Of a stretch of 64,000 bases of DNA, positions 7,988 to 18,100 are shown piece after piece. This stretch comes from Desulfocurvibacter africanus subsp. africanus DSM 2603 (GTDB taxonomy: Bacteria; Desulfobacterota; Desulfovibrionia; Desulfovibrionales; Desulfovibrionaceae). Each line of letters begins with the position of its first letter. Within the stretch, counting starts at the first letter, position 1. The translations under genes were made by a program, and so were the position numbers. Below the pieces are notes generated by a model that was not told the origin of the DNA, made no database searches, and saw only the letters and a list, made by a program, of their open reading frames with translations. The stretch is taken from NCBI RefSeq assembly GCF_000422545.1, contig NZ_AULZ01000002.1:351699-415698 (forward strand). The letters run 5' to 3'.

Positions 7988-9070
7988 ATGACGTCAACCT
8001 TCCCTATGCTCAAACCAAAGTCTATTGCAGCAAGTGCAAGCGACGTTGCAACAGGGCGACTAATTCCCCCAATCGACAGAATAAAGCTCTTTAGTGATTC
8101 AGAATGGGAAGATTTTGTTCTGGAATGGGCAGACTCCCTGCGAGACAAGTACGAACTCGTGGAACGTTGCGGTGGTGCGGGAGACATGGGAAGGGACGTC
8201 ATCGCTTTCGCCTCTTCTGAGGATGGTTCGGAGGTATGGGACAACTACCAATGCAAGCATTATGACCATCCTTTGACGCCAACTGATATTTGGCTCGAAC
8301 TCGGCAAACTCGTTTATTATACCTATACCGGCGAATTCAGTTATCCTCGGAAATATTATTTCGTCGCCCCCCAGGCGGCTGGCACTACCTTGGCCAACCT
8401 ACTTCGCCGACCGGATAGATTGCGGCAGCAGCTTTTGGAGAAGTGGGACCAATACTGCAAAAAGAAAATCACCAAGAAGACCGAAGTTCCGCTTGATGAC
8501 GCCATAACTGGATATATTAACGGACTGGATTTTAGCATCATCGGCTACCTCCCGCCCTTGCGAATAATCGAGCAGCACGCAACGACGCGATACCACATTA
8601 GCCGTTTCGGTGGTGGCCTTCCTGATCGTCCAGACGCTTCATCTCCTCCAGATAAGCCCGTTACCGAGGAGCTTGGTTATATCTCCAAGCTCATGGATGC
8701 ATACGGCGATCACCTCAAAAGGGATGTCACTGCCCTGTCCGATATTGAGACCGAACAAGATTTGAAAGAGCACTGCGTTGACTCACGTATTCAATTTTAT
8801 AGTGCCGAATCCTTGCGTTCCTTCTCCAGGGACTATTTGCCTCCTGGGGAGTTCCAAAAGCTCCAGGACGAAGTGCATGAAGGAATCAAGGATGACATCC
8901 GTGAAGATCACCCAAGCGGATACAAACGGTTACAGGCGGTGGTCAAAACCGCTCGTGGCCTACAAATTACGTCACATGCTCTGGTTAGCAAACTGACCAT
9001 CAGGGATCGTGGCGGAATATGCCACCAGTTGGCCAATGACAAAGATGAAGTGCGGTGGGTAAAGAAATGA
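7988..9070 (+). CDS. ABC-three-component (ABC-3C) system effector with Mrr-like nuclease domain
   Basis: A 360-residue protein. Residues about 30-150 look like a PD-(D/E)XK/Mrr-type nuclease: GGAGDMGRDVIAF supplies the first aspartate and YQCKHYD the Q-x-K pair. The C-terminal half (about 210-355, from LGYISKLMDAYGDHLKRDV) matches how I know the C-terminal domain of ABC-3C systems, which tethers an effector to the ATPase. It is followed, with a 4-nt overlap, by a middle component and an SMC-like ATPase, which is the diagnostic order. It presumably cuts invading DNA when the ATPase senses it. A 70-nt gap separates it from the Abi-C-like gene. Confidence 0.75.
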   Translation: MTSTFPMLKPKSIAASASDVATGRLIPPIDRIKLFSDSEWEDFVLEWADSLRDKYELVERCGGAGDMGRDVIAFASSEDGSEVWDNYQCKHYDHPLTPTDIWLELGKLVYYTYTGEFSYPRKYYFVAPQAAGTTLANLLRRPDRLRQQLLEKWDQYCKKKITKKTEVPLDDAITGYINGLDFSIIGYLPPLRIIEQHATTRYHISRFGGGLPDRPDASSPPDKPVTEELGYISKLMDAYGDHLKRDVTALSDIETEQDLKEHCVDSRIQFYSAESLRSFSRDYLPPGEFQKLQDEVHEGIKDDIREDHPSGYKRLQAVVKTARGLQITSHALVSKLTIRDRGGICHQLANDKDEVRWVKK

Positions 9071-9573
9071 TGGGCTATTCTAACCGCTTCATCGCCCCTT
9101 TCAATGGCCCCATAGAGATTGGGTTGAGGGCCATTTCTATTCTAAATGACGCATACCCGAGCGGCTATTCTCTTCAGCGCTTGATCATTTTCGATTATCT
9201 TTCAGTTCATTCGGACGACATTTCAGGCGGACCAGCAGGGTTGCACCCCAAGACACCTCATAGAAGTGGCGAATTGCTTGTGAGACGGGATGTTTTGCAA
9301 AAAGGCCTACTGCTTTATATGGGGCGCGGTTTGGCTGAACAACGATTCGAGATGAGCGGTGTCACATATGCCGCCACGGAAAGGACCGGGGCATTTCTCG
9401 ACGTGCTGGAAACAGAATATGTGTCAGACCTCAGACAGCGAACATGTTGGCTGGTCGATACTTTTCACAGAATAAGTGATGACGAGCTGAACTCCCTGGT
9501 GCAAGAAAACCTTGGGGCATGGGGAGCAGAGTTCGAAATGGAGTCTGTTCTGTGGATGGAGGATGAGATATGA
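9067..9573 (+). CDS. ABC-three-component system middle component
   Basis: A small protein of 167-168 residues starting PFNGPIEIGLRAISILNDAY, with LIIFDYLSVHSDDISGGPAG and SGELLVRRDVLQKGLLLYM. This matches the type-2 middle component of ABC-3C systems, a winged-helix-like adaptor between effector and ATPase. Two ATGs (9067 and 9070) overlap the upstream stop; an earlier ATG at 9055 is also in frame. Its own stop overlaps the ATPase start by 4 nt. No enzymatic motif is seen. Confidence 0.75.
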   Translation: MMGYSNRFIAPFNGPIEIGLRAISILNDAYPSGYSLQRLIIFDYLSVHSDDISGGPAGLHPKTPHRSGELLVRRDVLQKGLLLYMGRGLAEQRFEMSGVTYAATERTGAFLDVLETEYVSDLRQRTCWLVDTFHRISDDELNSLVQENLGAWGAEFEMESVLWMEDEI

Positions 9574-11426
9574 GCCATCCTGGCTTTCGGTTAATCGAAT
9601 TGAGGCTGACCGGAAAAGATGTCGAAGATGCAGAGGTCCGGTTTGAAAAAGGACTGAATGTCATTTGCGGACCATCGGACACAGGCAAGACCTTCATTTT
9701 GCAGTGTGTAAACTATGTTCTTGGCGGGAAAGATAAGCCAAAAGACATTGATGAAGCCGCAGCGTACGACACCATCCTTTTGACGATAGCAACATATCAC
9801 GACAATAAGCACTATACATTAAAGCGCAGCCTTCGTGGTGGTGCTATTGAAGTCACTCCTGACGAAGAAGAACCTATCGTTCTCAAAGCGCAGCACAGTA
9901 AGGACAAACAAGACTCCATATCCTATTTTTTGTTGCAGCTTTCAAGTCTTGAAAATAAACGGATAAGAAAGAACGCAGATGGAGTTACGCAATCTTTAAG
10001 CTTTCGTAACCTTATCCATCTTTCGCTAATTCCTGAAGAGCAGGTTATTAAAGAGGCGTCGCCGGTGCTGACAGGTCACCGGACTTCAAAGACGGCTGAG
10101 CTTTCTGTATTCAGGCTGCTACTAACTGGTGTTGACGACTCTTCAGTAGTCGATGCAAGTACGGACAAAGTCTCCAGAGTCCGAATCGAGTCAAAAAATG
10201 AACTTCTTCAAGGGCTCATAGATAAAACTTCGGAAGAGTATGACGATTTAAAAGTGGTTGGAAGCTACGAAGAACTGTTGGACCAGATGGGACGGTTAGA
10301 GCAAAGCTATGACCTTACTTCTGACGCTCTGGATACAACCCAAGAATCTGTAACTGAGATGGAAAAGCTCAGAAGCACTTCTTGGGAGTATTTACGGCAA
10401 ACAGAATCCAGACTGAGTGTTCTTTCTGAACTGAGAAGCCGGTTTAGTGTACTGGAAAGGCAGTACATTTCTGATCTTCGCAGATTGGACTCAATCGCTG
10501 AGACCGGAAGGCGGCTCACAGAAATGAACTTAGACCGTTGTTCGGTCTGTGGCTCTTCATCCGAGCACCACAAGTCGGAACATCAGGACGCTTTGATCAA
10601 TCCCGAAGTAGTGTCCAAATCGTGTGTGGCAGAAGCGGTTAAACTTCGTTCGCTCCTAGCTGATTTGAAGACAACTCAGGTTGATGTGGAAGCAGAGATC
10701 AGAGAAAAGCGAGGGCTCAAAACTTCTCTAGAATCCGACCTGGAATCGGCCAGCAAGGAAATCCAAGGCACCCTCAAGCCTCAGCTAAAGCGGCTGCTCA
10801 ATGAGTACCGCGCAAGTCAAGAAAAGAAGGACTCGGTCAAGAAGGCCATTGAGCTGCAAGATCGTCTTCGTGAATATAAAGGCTTGGTTGAAGAGATTGC
10901 TCAAATAGAGAAATCAGAAGCTGAGGCATCTGGAGATAACGTTCTTCCTGCAAAGGGAATCGAAGAGTTTTCCCTTGAGGTCGAAAAGAGATTAAAAGCC
11001 TGGAACTTCCCCAATACCGGCCGAGTTACGTTTAGCGAAGCTGATTGGGACATTATGATTTCAGGCCGCCGTCGCGCCAGCCACGGTAAAGGCGTTCGAG
11101 CAATTACACATGCGGCGCTTTCGTTGGGGCTTCTCAGCTATTGCAAGCACAAAGAGATGCCACATCCCAACTTCCTCATGATAGACTCCCCGTTAGTCGT
11201 GTACAGGGAGCCAGACCTCAGCGACACGAGCATGGCGCTTGATGTGAAAGATTCTTTCTACACTGACGTTGCCTCGTCGTTTTCTGATGTTCAAGTCATC
11301 ATCCTGGAAAACGAAGACCCGCCGGCACATCTTATTGGCTCCGAAGGATTCAACCTCATTGCGTTTTCCAAAACAAATGAAGGACGATATGGATTCATTC
11401 CTGTCCATAAAGATACGACGGGATAA
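9570..11426 (+). CDS. ABC-three-component system ATPase (SMC/Rad50-like)
   Basis: A 618-residue SMC/Rad50-like ATPase. Walker A lies at residues 34-41 (GPSDTGKT). Long coiled-coil arms (about 195-310 and 350-460) flank a CxxC at 324-327 (CSVC), resembling the Rad50 zinc hook. The C-terminal half has SHGKGVRAITHAALSLGLL (signature-like) and PNFLMIDSPL (Walker B with D-loop region). It is the ATPase and probable DNA sensor of the ABC-3C trio. The gene is visibly A/T-richer than hsdM and hsdR, suggesting separate acquisition. A 76-nt gap follows. Confidence 0.82.
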   Translation: MSHPGFRLIELRLTGKDVEDAEVRFEKGLNVICGPSDTGKTFILQCVNYVLGGKDKPKDIDEAAAYDTILLTIATYHDNKHYTLKRSLRGGAIEVTPDEEEPIVLKAQHSKDKQDSISYFLLQLSSLENKRIRKNADGVTQSLSFRNLIHLSLIPEEQVIKEASPVLTGHRTSKTAELSVFRLLLTGVDDSSVVDASTDKVSRVRIESKNELLQGLIDKTSEEYDDLKVVGSYEELLDQMGRLEQSYDLTSDALDTTQESVTEMEKLRSTSWEYLRQTESRLSVLSELRSRFSVLERQYISDLRRLDSIAETGRRLTEMNLDRCSVCGSSSEHHKSEHQDALINPEVVSKSCVAEAVKLRSLLADLKTTQVDVEAEIREKRGLKTSLESDLESASKEIQGTLKPQLKRLLNEYRASQEKKDSVKKAIELQDRLREYKGLVEEIAQIEKSEAEASGDNVLPAKGIEEFSLEVEKRLKAWNFPNTGRVTFSEADWDIMISGRRRASHGKGVRAITHAALSLGLLSYCKHKEMPHPNFLMIDSPLVVYREPDLSDTSMALDVKDSFYTDVASSFSDVQVIILENEDPPAHLIGSEGFNLIAFSKTNEGRYGFIPVHKDTTG

Positions 11427-11502
11427 CTCAGAGGTTCATCACAATACTATATAACGAAGACACTCCTCTTTTTTAAATTGATGATTGACCTGAGATGTTA
11501 GA

Positions 11503-13230
11503 ATGAAACTACAAGATATAAAGATCAAAAATTTCCGTGGCATCCGCTCACTACATCTGACGCTTGACGAGTTAACGGTACTCATTGGGGAAAACAATGC
11601 CGGTAAGTCTACCGTGCTCGAAGCTCTCCGACTTGTGCTGACGCGTGGGGTTGGCTTTAGGAAGGATGGGCGGTTCACTGAATATGATTTTCACCTGAAA
11701 GATAGTGCCGCAACGCCCCAGACGGCTGACCCCATTTCCATCATACTCCACTTCGCAGAGAAACATGAGGATGAATGGCCTGAGCCTGTTGTTCAACAAA
11801 TGAGTGATGTAGCTCTCCCCGACGTGACCACAGGGCTTTACCATATCTGGTTGCAGGCTCAAGGTTCATTTCAAGTTGAGTCTGGCGTTTTTGAGACCAA
11901 ATGGGCTTTTTTGAATGCCGACGGGAATGAGCTAAACCTCAAGAACGCGACCCCGCACAATTTGGTTACGCGGTTTGTGCCACTATTTTTTCTCTCCGCG
12001 ATTCGTAATGCCTCCCAGGAGTTCGGGCAACGTGGTCAATTCTGGAGTGGATTTCTGAAATCTATCCAGTTGCCGGACGAGCAGCGGGAAGAAATCGAAG
12101 AAATGCTCCAGCGAGTTAACGCCTCAGTGATTGGCGCAAATGAGGGACTGACTGAAGTCACGAATAAGATTGCCGAAGCAAGAAAGCTAGTGCCGTTAGA
12201 TTCCGGTAATCCTGTTGTTCTTGAAGCTATTCCTACCCGAGTCTTCGATATGGTAGGTAAAATTCAGGTCCACCTGAAGTCTTGTTGTGGGGCAAAGCTG
12301 CCCTTGCACCGACACGGTGAAGGAACGCAAAGCCTCGCTGTGTTAATGCTCTTCGAGGCTTTCACCGTCGCCAATCTAGCCGAAGCTTATGCACCGGAGT
12401 CTGCGCCACTTCTTGCCTTAGAAGAACCTGAAGCCCATCTCCACCCTTCAGCGATTCGAGCATTTGGGGCATTTTTAAAGGAACTGACCGGGCAAATTCT
12501 CGTGACAAGTCATTCTGGCGATCTTGTTTCGAGGGTTCCGGTTACTGCAATCCGGCGGATTTATAAAGAAAATGGAGAGACAAAAGTAGGTTTGGTGCAA
12601 ACCGGTGATTTTACGGGTCGACAACTCCAAGCCCTTGACTATTGCATCCGTCTCGCAAGAGGACATTACCTATTTTCCCGCTGCTGGCTTCTGGTTGAAG
12701 GGGAATCTGATTATCATATCATGCCGTTACTTTTGGAAATAATGGGGCATTCTGCTGATGAGGTAAGCTTCTCTATCCTTGAGTACAGCCAAGTTATTGA
12801 AAAAGGGGAACCATTGATTCAATTTGCTAAATTGCTAGGTATTCAATGGTTCTTGATGGCCGATGGAGACGCAGAGGGAACAAACTACATCAATCGAGCA
12901 AACAACCATCTTGACGCGGGGGAAAACATAGCTGATCGAGCCCAATCATTGGCCTACAACGACATTGAGCATGAATTCTGGCACAATGGATATCAAGCAT
13001 TCATTGAAAATATGGTGCCAGCCCACCGCAAAAGTTCAATAGCACAACGAGCAGCTGGTGATGTCGCGAAAGAAACGAAACTGACAATCAAGACCGCCAT
13101 TGATGAAGCAGGTGGCAAGCCTGCCTTTGCGCAAAAATTAGCAACTGAAATCCGACAACGTGGGGCGGGTACCATCCCACAAACACTCCAGGATATCATT
13201 GCTCGTATTGTCCAACTGGCTGGAGACTGA
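11503..13230 (+). CDS. gajA: OLD-family ATPase/TOPRIM nuclease, Gabija GajA-like
   Basis: A 575-residue class 2 OLD protein. The ABC-ATPase part has Walker A near residues 30-38 (GENNAGKST), a signature region (HGEGTQSLAVL) and Walker B (LALEEPEAHLHP), with a split insertion between about 150 and 260. The C-terminal TOPRIM nuclease has E399 (LLVEGESDY) and D454/D456 (MADGDAEG). Length matches known GajA proteins (about 580). It is followed after 5 nt by a UvrD-like helicase, the defining GajA-GajB pair. Known Gabija complexes nick DNA when nucleotide pools fall during phage replication. Confidence 0.87.
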   Translation: MKLQDIKIKNFRGIRSLHLTLDELTVLIGENNAGKSTVLEALRLVLTRGVGFRKDGRFTEYDFHLKDSAATPQTADPISIILHFAEKHEDEWPEPVVQQMSDVALPDVTTGLYHIWLQAQGSFQVESGVFETKWAFLNADGNELNLKNATPHNLVTRFVPLFFLSAIRNASQEFGQRGQFWSGFLKSIQLPDEQREEIEEMLQRVNASVIGANEGLTEVTNKIAEARKLVPLDSGNPVVLEAIPTRVFDMVGKIQVHLKSCCGAKLPLHRHGEGTQSLAVLMLFEAFTVANLAEAYAPESAPLLALEEPEAHLHPSAIRAFGAFLKELTGQILVTSHSGDLVSRVPVTAIRRIYKENGETKVGLVQTGDFTGRQLQALDYCIRLARGHYLFSRCWLLVEGESDYHIMPLLLEIMGHSADEVSFSILEYSQVIEKGEPLIQFAKLLGIQWFLMADGDAEGTNYINRANNHLDAGENIADRAQSLAYNDIEHEFWHNGYQAFIENMVPAHRKSSIAQRAAGDVAKETKLTIKTAIDEAGGKPAFAQKLATEIRQRGAGTIPQTLQDIIARIVQLAGD

Positions 13231-13235
13231 AGACA

Positions 13236-15161
13236 ATGATTGATCTATCTACACTTAATGAAAACCAACGAGAGGCCGTGGTCTGGGATGAGGGCCCTCT
13301 CCTTGTGCTGGCAGGCCCAGGTTCAGGCAAAACACGAGTTCTGACTACTCGAATTGCTCGGATTCTAGAGGAATCAGCAGGACAGCATTTTCGAATTCTG
13401 GCGCTTACTTTCACCAATAAGGCCGCAGCCGAGATGCGTGGTAGGGTCGAAAAACTGGTGCCAAGTGAATTTGCCCGAGTACGTCTCACCACCTTCCATT
13501 CGTATGCGGCAGAATTGCTCCAGCAGCATGGAAACCATCTCGAATTTCGTCCAGATTTCCAAATATTATCAAATGATGCAGACCGAGAAGCGTTGCTTGA
13601 TGATGTCCTTGGGCAGCTCAGAAAAGACCTGACCTACTCGCTCCCCGAGCATTTCAAAGCTGGCCAGTTGCTCCCCGCAATCACACGACTCCTTGAACAG
13701 TGTGTCCCAATAGAGCAAGTAGAGGTGTTACTCCAACAGGCCAACGTGGAAAATGCCGCTCCATTGGCTCGGGTCTATACGGCTTACCGGGAAGCATTGC
13801 GGCGGACTAACTCTCTCGATTTTCCGAGCTTGATAGCCGAGTCACTTGACCTTCTTGGGAAATACCCTTTCCTTATTAAACACATCCGCAAGGTTTTTAA
13901 GCATATCCTTGTTGATGAGTTTCAAGACACCAACCACTCTCAGTACCGGATTCTTTCGTACATAGCCCAGCCCGACCCGTCCACACTATTTGTCGTAGCT
14001 GACGACGATCAGATTATTTACCAATGGAATGGCGCAAGCCCTAAAAGAATACAAGCCCTGCGCGATGACTTCGGCGTCGCCGAGTTGCAGTTGCCGGAAA
14101 ACTACCGATGCCCACCGATGGTCATAGAGCTGGCAAATGCCTTGATTGAAAAAAATATGAACCGGTCGGTGGGTAAAAAGCCATTAAAAGCAGTCAAACA
14201 AGGTGAAAGTGACAACATTGTAAGGATATTCCATTTCGACTCCTTGGACGAAGAAGCTGAATGGATTGCTCTCGATATTTCACAAAGAAGCCAAGAGGAG
14301 CAAGTAAACTGCGCGGTCCTTGCACGAACGAAAAAACTGCTTGATCTGATTGGTAGTAAGCTGGAGGAGGCCGGGCTTCCGGCATATTTTGCGGCCAGGA
14401 AGAATGAGTTCAAAAGCGCGCCGTTGAGGATGTTGCACTCCATCCTTCGATTAGTGAACTCAAAGGAAGATAAACAGTCGCTAGCACGTCTTTCAAAATC
14501 TTTTTACGAACTTGAAGGCATAAGCATCGAATTGGCTCCAGTACTTTCTCGAGCATCCGTAGACGGCAAGGATTTGCTCTATTCTTGGCTTGATGAAGTA
14601 AAGCTTCGTGACGTCCTTGAGGACCGTACACGACAACTGCTTTCAATAGACATCAAACCTCTATTAAATTCATTGAATTACCGAGCATTTGCGGACAAGC
14701 TATTTGCCTGGGCAGAAGCATGTCAAACCGAGGCACACCCCGATGAAAATGCCTTCAACGAGTTCGAGGAAGAAAAGGATGTCTGGAGAATTCTGTTGGC
14801 CGAGATAACCAAAAAATTCGAAGGCACAGATGTTGGTCTTCACCAATTGCTCCATGAATTGGACCTTACCTCCAAAACACCGCCGAAACCCCAAGAAGCA
14901 ATTCCGTGTTTCACTATCCACGCTTCCAAAGGGATGGAGTTCGGCCATGTATATCTCATGGGGTTAGTTGAGGATCAGCTTCCAAGTTGGGCCGCCGTTA
15001 AAAAAGGTGACGACTCGCTAGAGATGCAAGAGGAACGTAGAAATTGTTTTGTCGCAATCACTCGTTCCCAAGAAAGTCTTACAATGACCTATTCATCTGA
15101 AGTTTTTGGATGGAGGAAGCAACCCTCCAGATTCCTAAGAGAGATGGGGATTGCGCTTTGA
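13236..15161 (+). CDS. gajB: UvrD/Rep-like superfamily 1 helicase, Gabija GajB-like
   Basis: A 641-residue SF1A helicase. Q-motif NENQREAV at 8-15, Walker A GPGSGKT at 27-33, motif Ia LTFTNKAAAEMR, motif II VDEFQDT (D227), motif III DDDQIIYQWNGA, motif IV LPENYRCP, motif V TIHASKGMEFGHVYLMGL and motif VI RRNCFVAITRSQ. It is somewhat longer than the best-studied GajB (about 490) and nearly as long as a full UvrD/PcrA, so it may keep complete 2B-type subdomains. It belongs with the preceding GajA; its end nearly meets hsdR. Confidence 0.87.
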   Translation: MIDLSTLNENQREAVVWDEGPLLVLAGPGSGKTRVLTTRIARILEESAGQHFRILALTFTNKAAAEMRGRVEKLVPSEFARVRLTTFHSYAAELLQQHGNHLEFRPDFQILSNDADREALLDDVLGQLRKDLTYSLPEHFKAGQLLPAITRLLEQCVPIEQVEVLLQQANVENAAPLARVYTAYREALRRTNSLDFPSLIAESLDLLGKYPFLIKHIRKVFKHILVDEFQDTNHSQYRILSYIAQPDPSTLFVVADDDQIIYQWNGASPKRIQALRDDFGVAELQLPENYRCPPMVIELANALIEKNMNRSVGKKPLKAVKQGESDNIVRIFHFDSLDEEAEWIALDISQRSQEEQVNCAVLARTKKLLDLIGSKLEEAGLPAYFAARKNEFKSAPLRMLHSILRLVNSKEDKQSLARLSKSFYELEGISIELAPVLSRASVDGKDLLYSWLDEVKLRDVLEDRTRQLLSIDIKPLLNSLNYRAFADKLFAWAEACQTEAHPDENAFNEFEEEKDVWRILLAEITKKFEGTDVGLHQLLHELDLTSKTPPKPQEAIPCFTIHASKGMEFGHVYLMGLVEDQLPSWAAVKKGDDSLEMQEERRNCFVAITRSQESLTMTYSSEVFGWRKQPSRFLREMGIAL

Positions 15162-15177
15162 AGAAGGAGACCACGGT

Positions 15178-18100
15178 TTGACGCCCGTCTCAAAATATAC
15201 CGAAGACACCCTCGTCCAGCAGACCACTGCCGCATACCTGGAATCCCAGCTCGGCTGGGACTCCGTATACGCATACAACACCGAAACCTATGGCCCTGAC
15301 GGAACCTTGGGGCGGGATTCGGACAAAGAGGTCGTGCTTACTCGTTACCTGCGCGAGGCACTGGAGAAGCTCAATCCAGGCCTGCCTGACTCCGCCTATG
15401 ACGATGCTGTACGCAAAATCACCTCCACCGTGGCCAGCCAGACAATGCTGGCGACCAACCGCGAAAAATACGAACTCATCACAAACGGAGTACAAGTTAC
15501 CTTTCGCAATGCTGACGGGGAGCGAGTTCGGGAACGGCTGAAGATTCTGGATTTTTCCGATCCCACAAACAACCATTTCCTTTGTGTGCGTGAGCTTTGG
15601 GTCAAGGGAGACCTCTACCGGCGGCGGGCGGATATCGTCGGTTTCGTCAACGGCCTTCCGTTGCTGTTCATGGAGCTGAAGAACGTCAGCAAAGATATTC
15701 GCGCGGCCTTTGAGCAGAACTTCATGGACTACAAGGACACAGTCCCCCACCTGTTTCATCACAACGCCATAGTCGTCCTGGCCAATGGGGTGGACGCCAA
15801 GCTCGGGTCGGTCTCCAGCAAGTTTGAGCATTTCAACGACTGGAAGCGGCTGGAGGAAGACGAGCCGGGAGTCGTGGACATGGAGACCTTGCTCAAGGGG
15901 GTTTGCGACAAGCGCAATCTCATTGACCTGATTGAAAATTTTATCCTCTTTGATGAGTCCGCAGGAGAGCCGCGAAAAATTCTGGCGAGGAACCATCAGT
16001 TCCTTGGCGTGAACCGGGCGATTGAAGCCGTCCAGGACAGAGAGAGCCGCCAGGGAAAACTTGGGGTGTTCTGGCACACGCAGGGCGCAGGGAAAAGCTA
16101 CTCCATCGTCTTCTTCACCCGTAAGGTGCATCGCAAGCTCGGCGGCAATTTCACCTTTGTGGTGCTTACAGACCGGGAAGACCTCGACACACAGATATAC
16201 AAGACGTTTGCCGGGTGTGGGGTGGTGGATAATGACCGCGACCCTTGCCGAGCTTCCAGCGGCCAGCACCTGAGCACCTTGTTGGCAGAGCACAAAGCCT
16301 ATGTCTTCTCCCTGATCCAGAAGTTCAACCAGGAAGTGGACCCCGAGAGCAGCTACACGGACAGAAACGATGTCATCGTCATCACGGACGAGGCCCACCG
16401 CACGCAGTACGGCACCTTGGCCCTGAACCTGCGCAATGCACTGCCGCATGCCAGTTACATCGGGTTCACCGGCACCCCCCTGTTTTCCAGTGACGAAATT
16501 ACCAGGCGTGTGTTTGGGGATTACATTTCCACATACGATTTTCAGCGGGCCGTTGAAGACAAGGCGACTGTCCCCCTTTACTACGACGCCCGAGGCGACA
16601 AGCTCGGCCTGGCTGTCGGCGACCTCAACGAAAGGATTGCCGAGAAACTGGAGGAACTGGAGACTGGCGACATAGATGTGGAACAGCGGCTCGAAAAGGA
16701 ATTGAAACGGGACTACCATATCATCACGGCCGAGAAACGACTCGATCAGGTCGCACAGGATTTTGTCCTCCACTATTCGAGGGCGTGGGAAACCGGCAAG
16801 GTGATGTTGGTGTGCATCGACAAGATTACCTGCGTACGAATGCACGAGTTGATTCTCAAGAATTGGAACCAGCGCATAGCTGACCTTGAAACGGAACTGA
16901 AATCGGCTGCGGATGAACAGGACGAACTCTACCGACGCAGGCTGATTCAGTGGATGAAAGAGACCGTTGCCGCCGTGGTGGTCAGCGAAGAACAGGGGGA
17001 AGTAGACAAGTTCAGCAAGTGGGGTCTGGACATCAAACCCCACCGGCGCCTGATCAAAGAGGGTATTGACCTTCCCGAGTCCATGAGGAACAAGCCGCAA
17101 TTCAGAAACTTGCAGCGCCTGGAAGAAGCCTTCAAGGAAGAGGAGCATCCCTTCCGAATTGCCATTGTTTGCGCCATGTGGCTGACGGGCTTCGACGTTC
17201 CCAGCCTTTCAACTCTTTACTTGGACAAGCCTCTCAAGGCCCATACCCTGATGCAGGCCATCGCCCGTGCGAACAGAGTCAACGCAGGGAAGAACAACGG
17301 CCTTATCGTTGACTATTGCGGAATCCTGAAAAACCTCCGCAAAGCCCTGGCGACCTTTGCAGGACAAGGGGATACCGGACATGGTGGTGACGGTGGCGAG
17401 ATAGAACCAGCCAAGCCTGAAGAAGAGCTTCTCGCGGACCTGTCCGAGGCTATCGCTTTTGTTCGTGCTTTTCTGGAACAAGGCGGCGCTTCATTGGATG
17501 ATATCATCAACAAGACTGGGTTTGAAAGGAATGCCGCCATTCTCAAAGCCAAGGAAGCAGCAAACGAAAATGACCAGACCCGTAAACGATTCGAGGTAAT
17601 GTGCAGGGAGGTCTTCAAGAAGTTCAAAGCCTGCATCAATGTCAAAGGCGTGAACAGTCACCGGGCCGACTATGACGCCATCAACGTAGTTTACAAGAGC
17701 TTGCAGCAGGATCGGGAGCAGGCCGACATATCCGACATCATCCGCCGTCTCCACGAAGTGGTGGATGAGGCCATCGAGACGGACTCCTCCCAGGCTGGGC
17801 ATGAAGGCGATCCATATGACATCAGTAAAATCGATTTCGATAAGCTCAGGAAGGAATTTGAAAACAGCCCAAGGCAGCGTACAACGGTCCAGAGCCTGAA
17901 AGACGCCATTGAACGGCGAGTAAACCGCCTTCTCTTGCAGAATCCTTTGCGAACCGACTTTCAGCAGCACTATGAGGGGATTGTTGCCGACTACAACCGG
18001 GAAAAGGACCGTGCAACTATCGAGAAGACCTTCGAAGCCTTGATCAAATTTGTGCAGGCTCTCAGTGAAGAGGAATCAAGAGCAGTTCGTGAAGGGCTCA

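Noticed and set aside
15190..17148. Long open frame on the minus strand inside hsdR
   Set aside because: It is the complement of a clearly coding helicase region with all motifs in the plus frame; the minus-strand product shows no domain.
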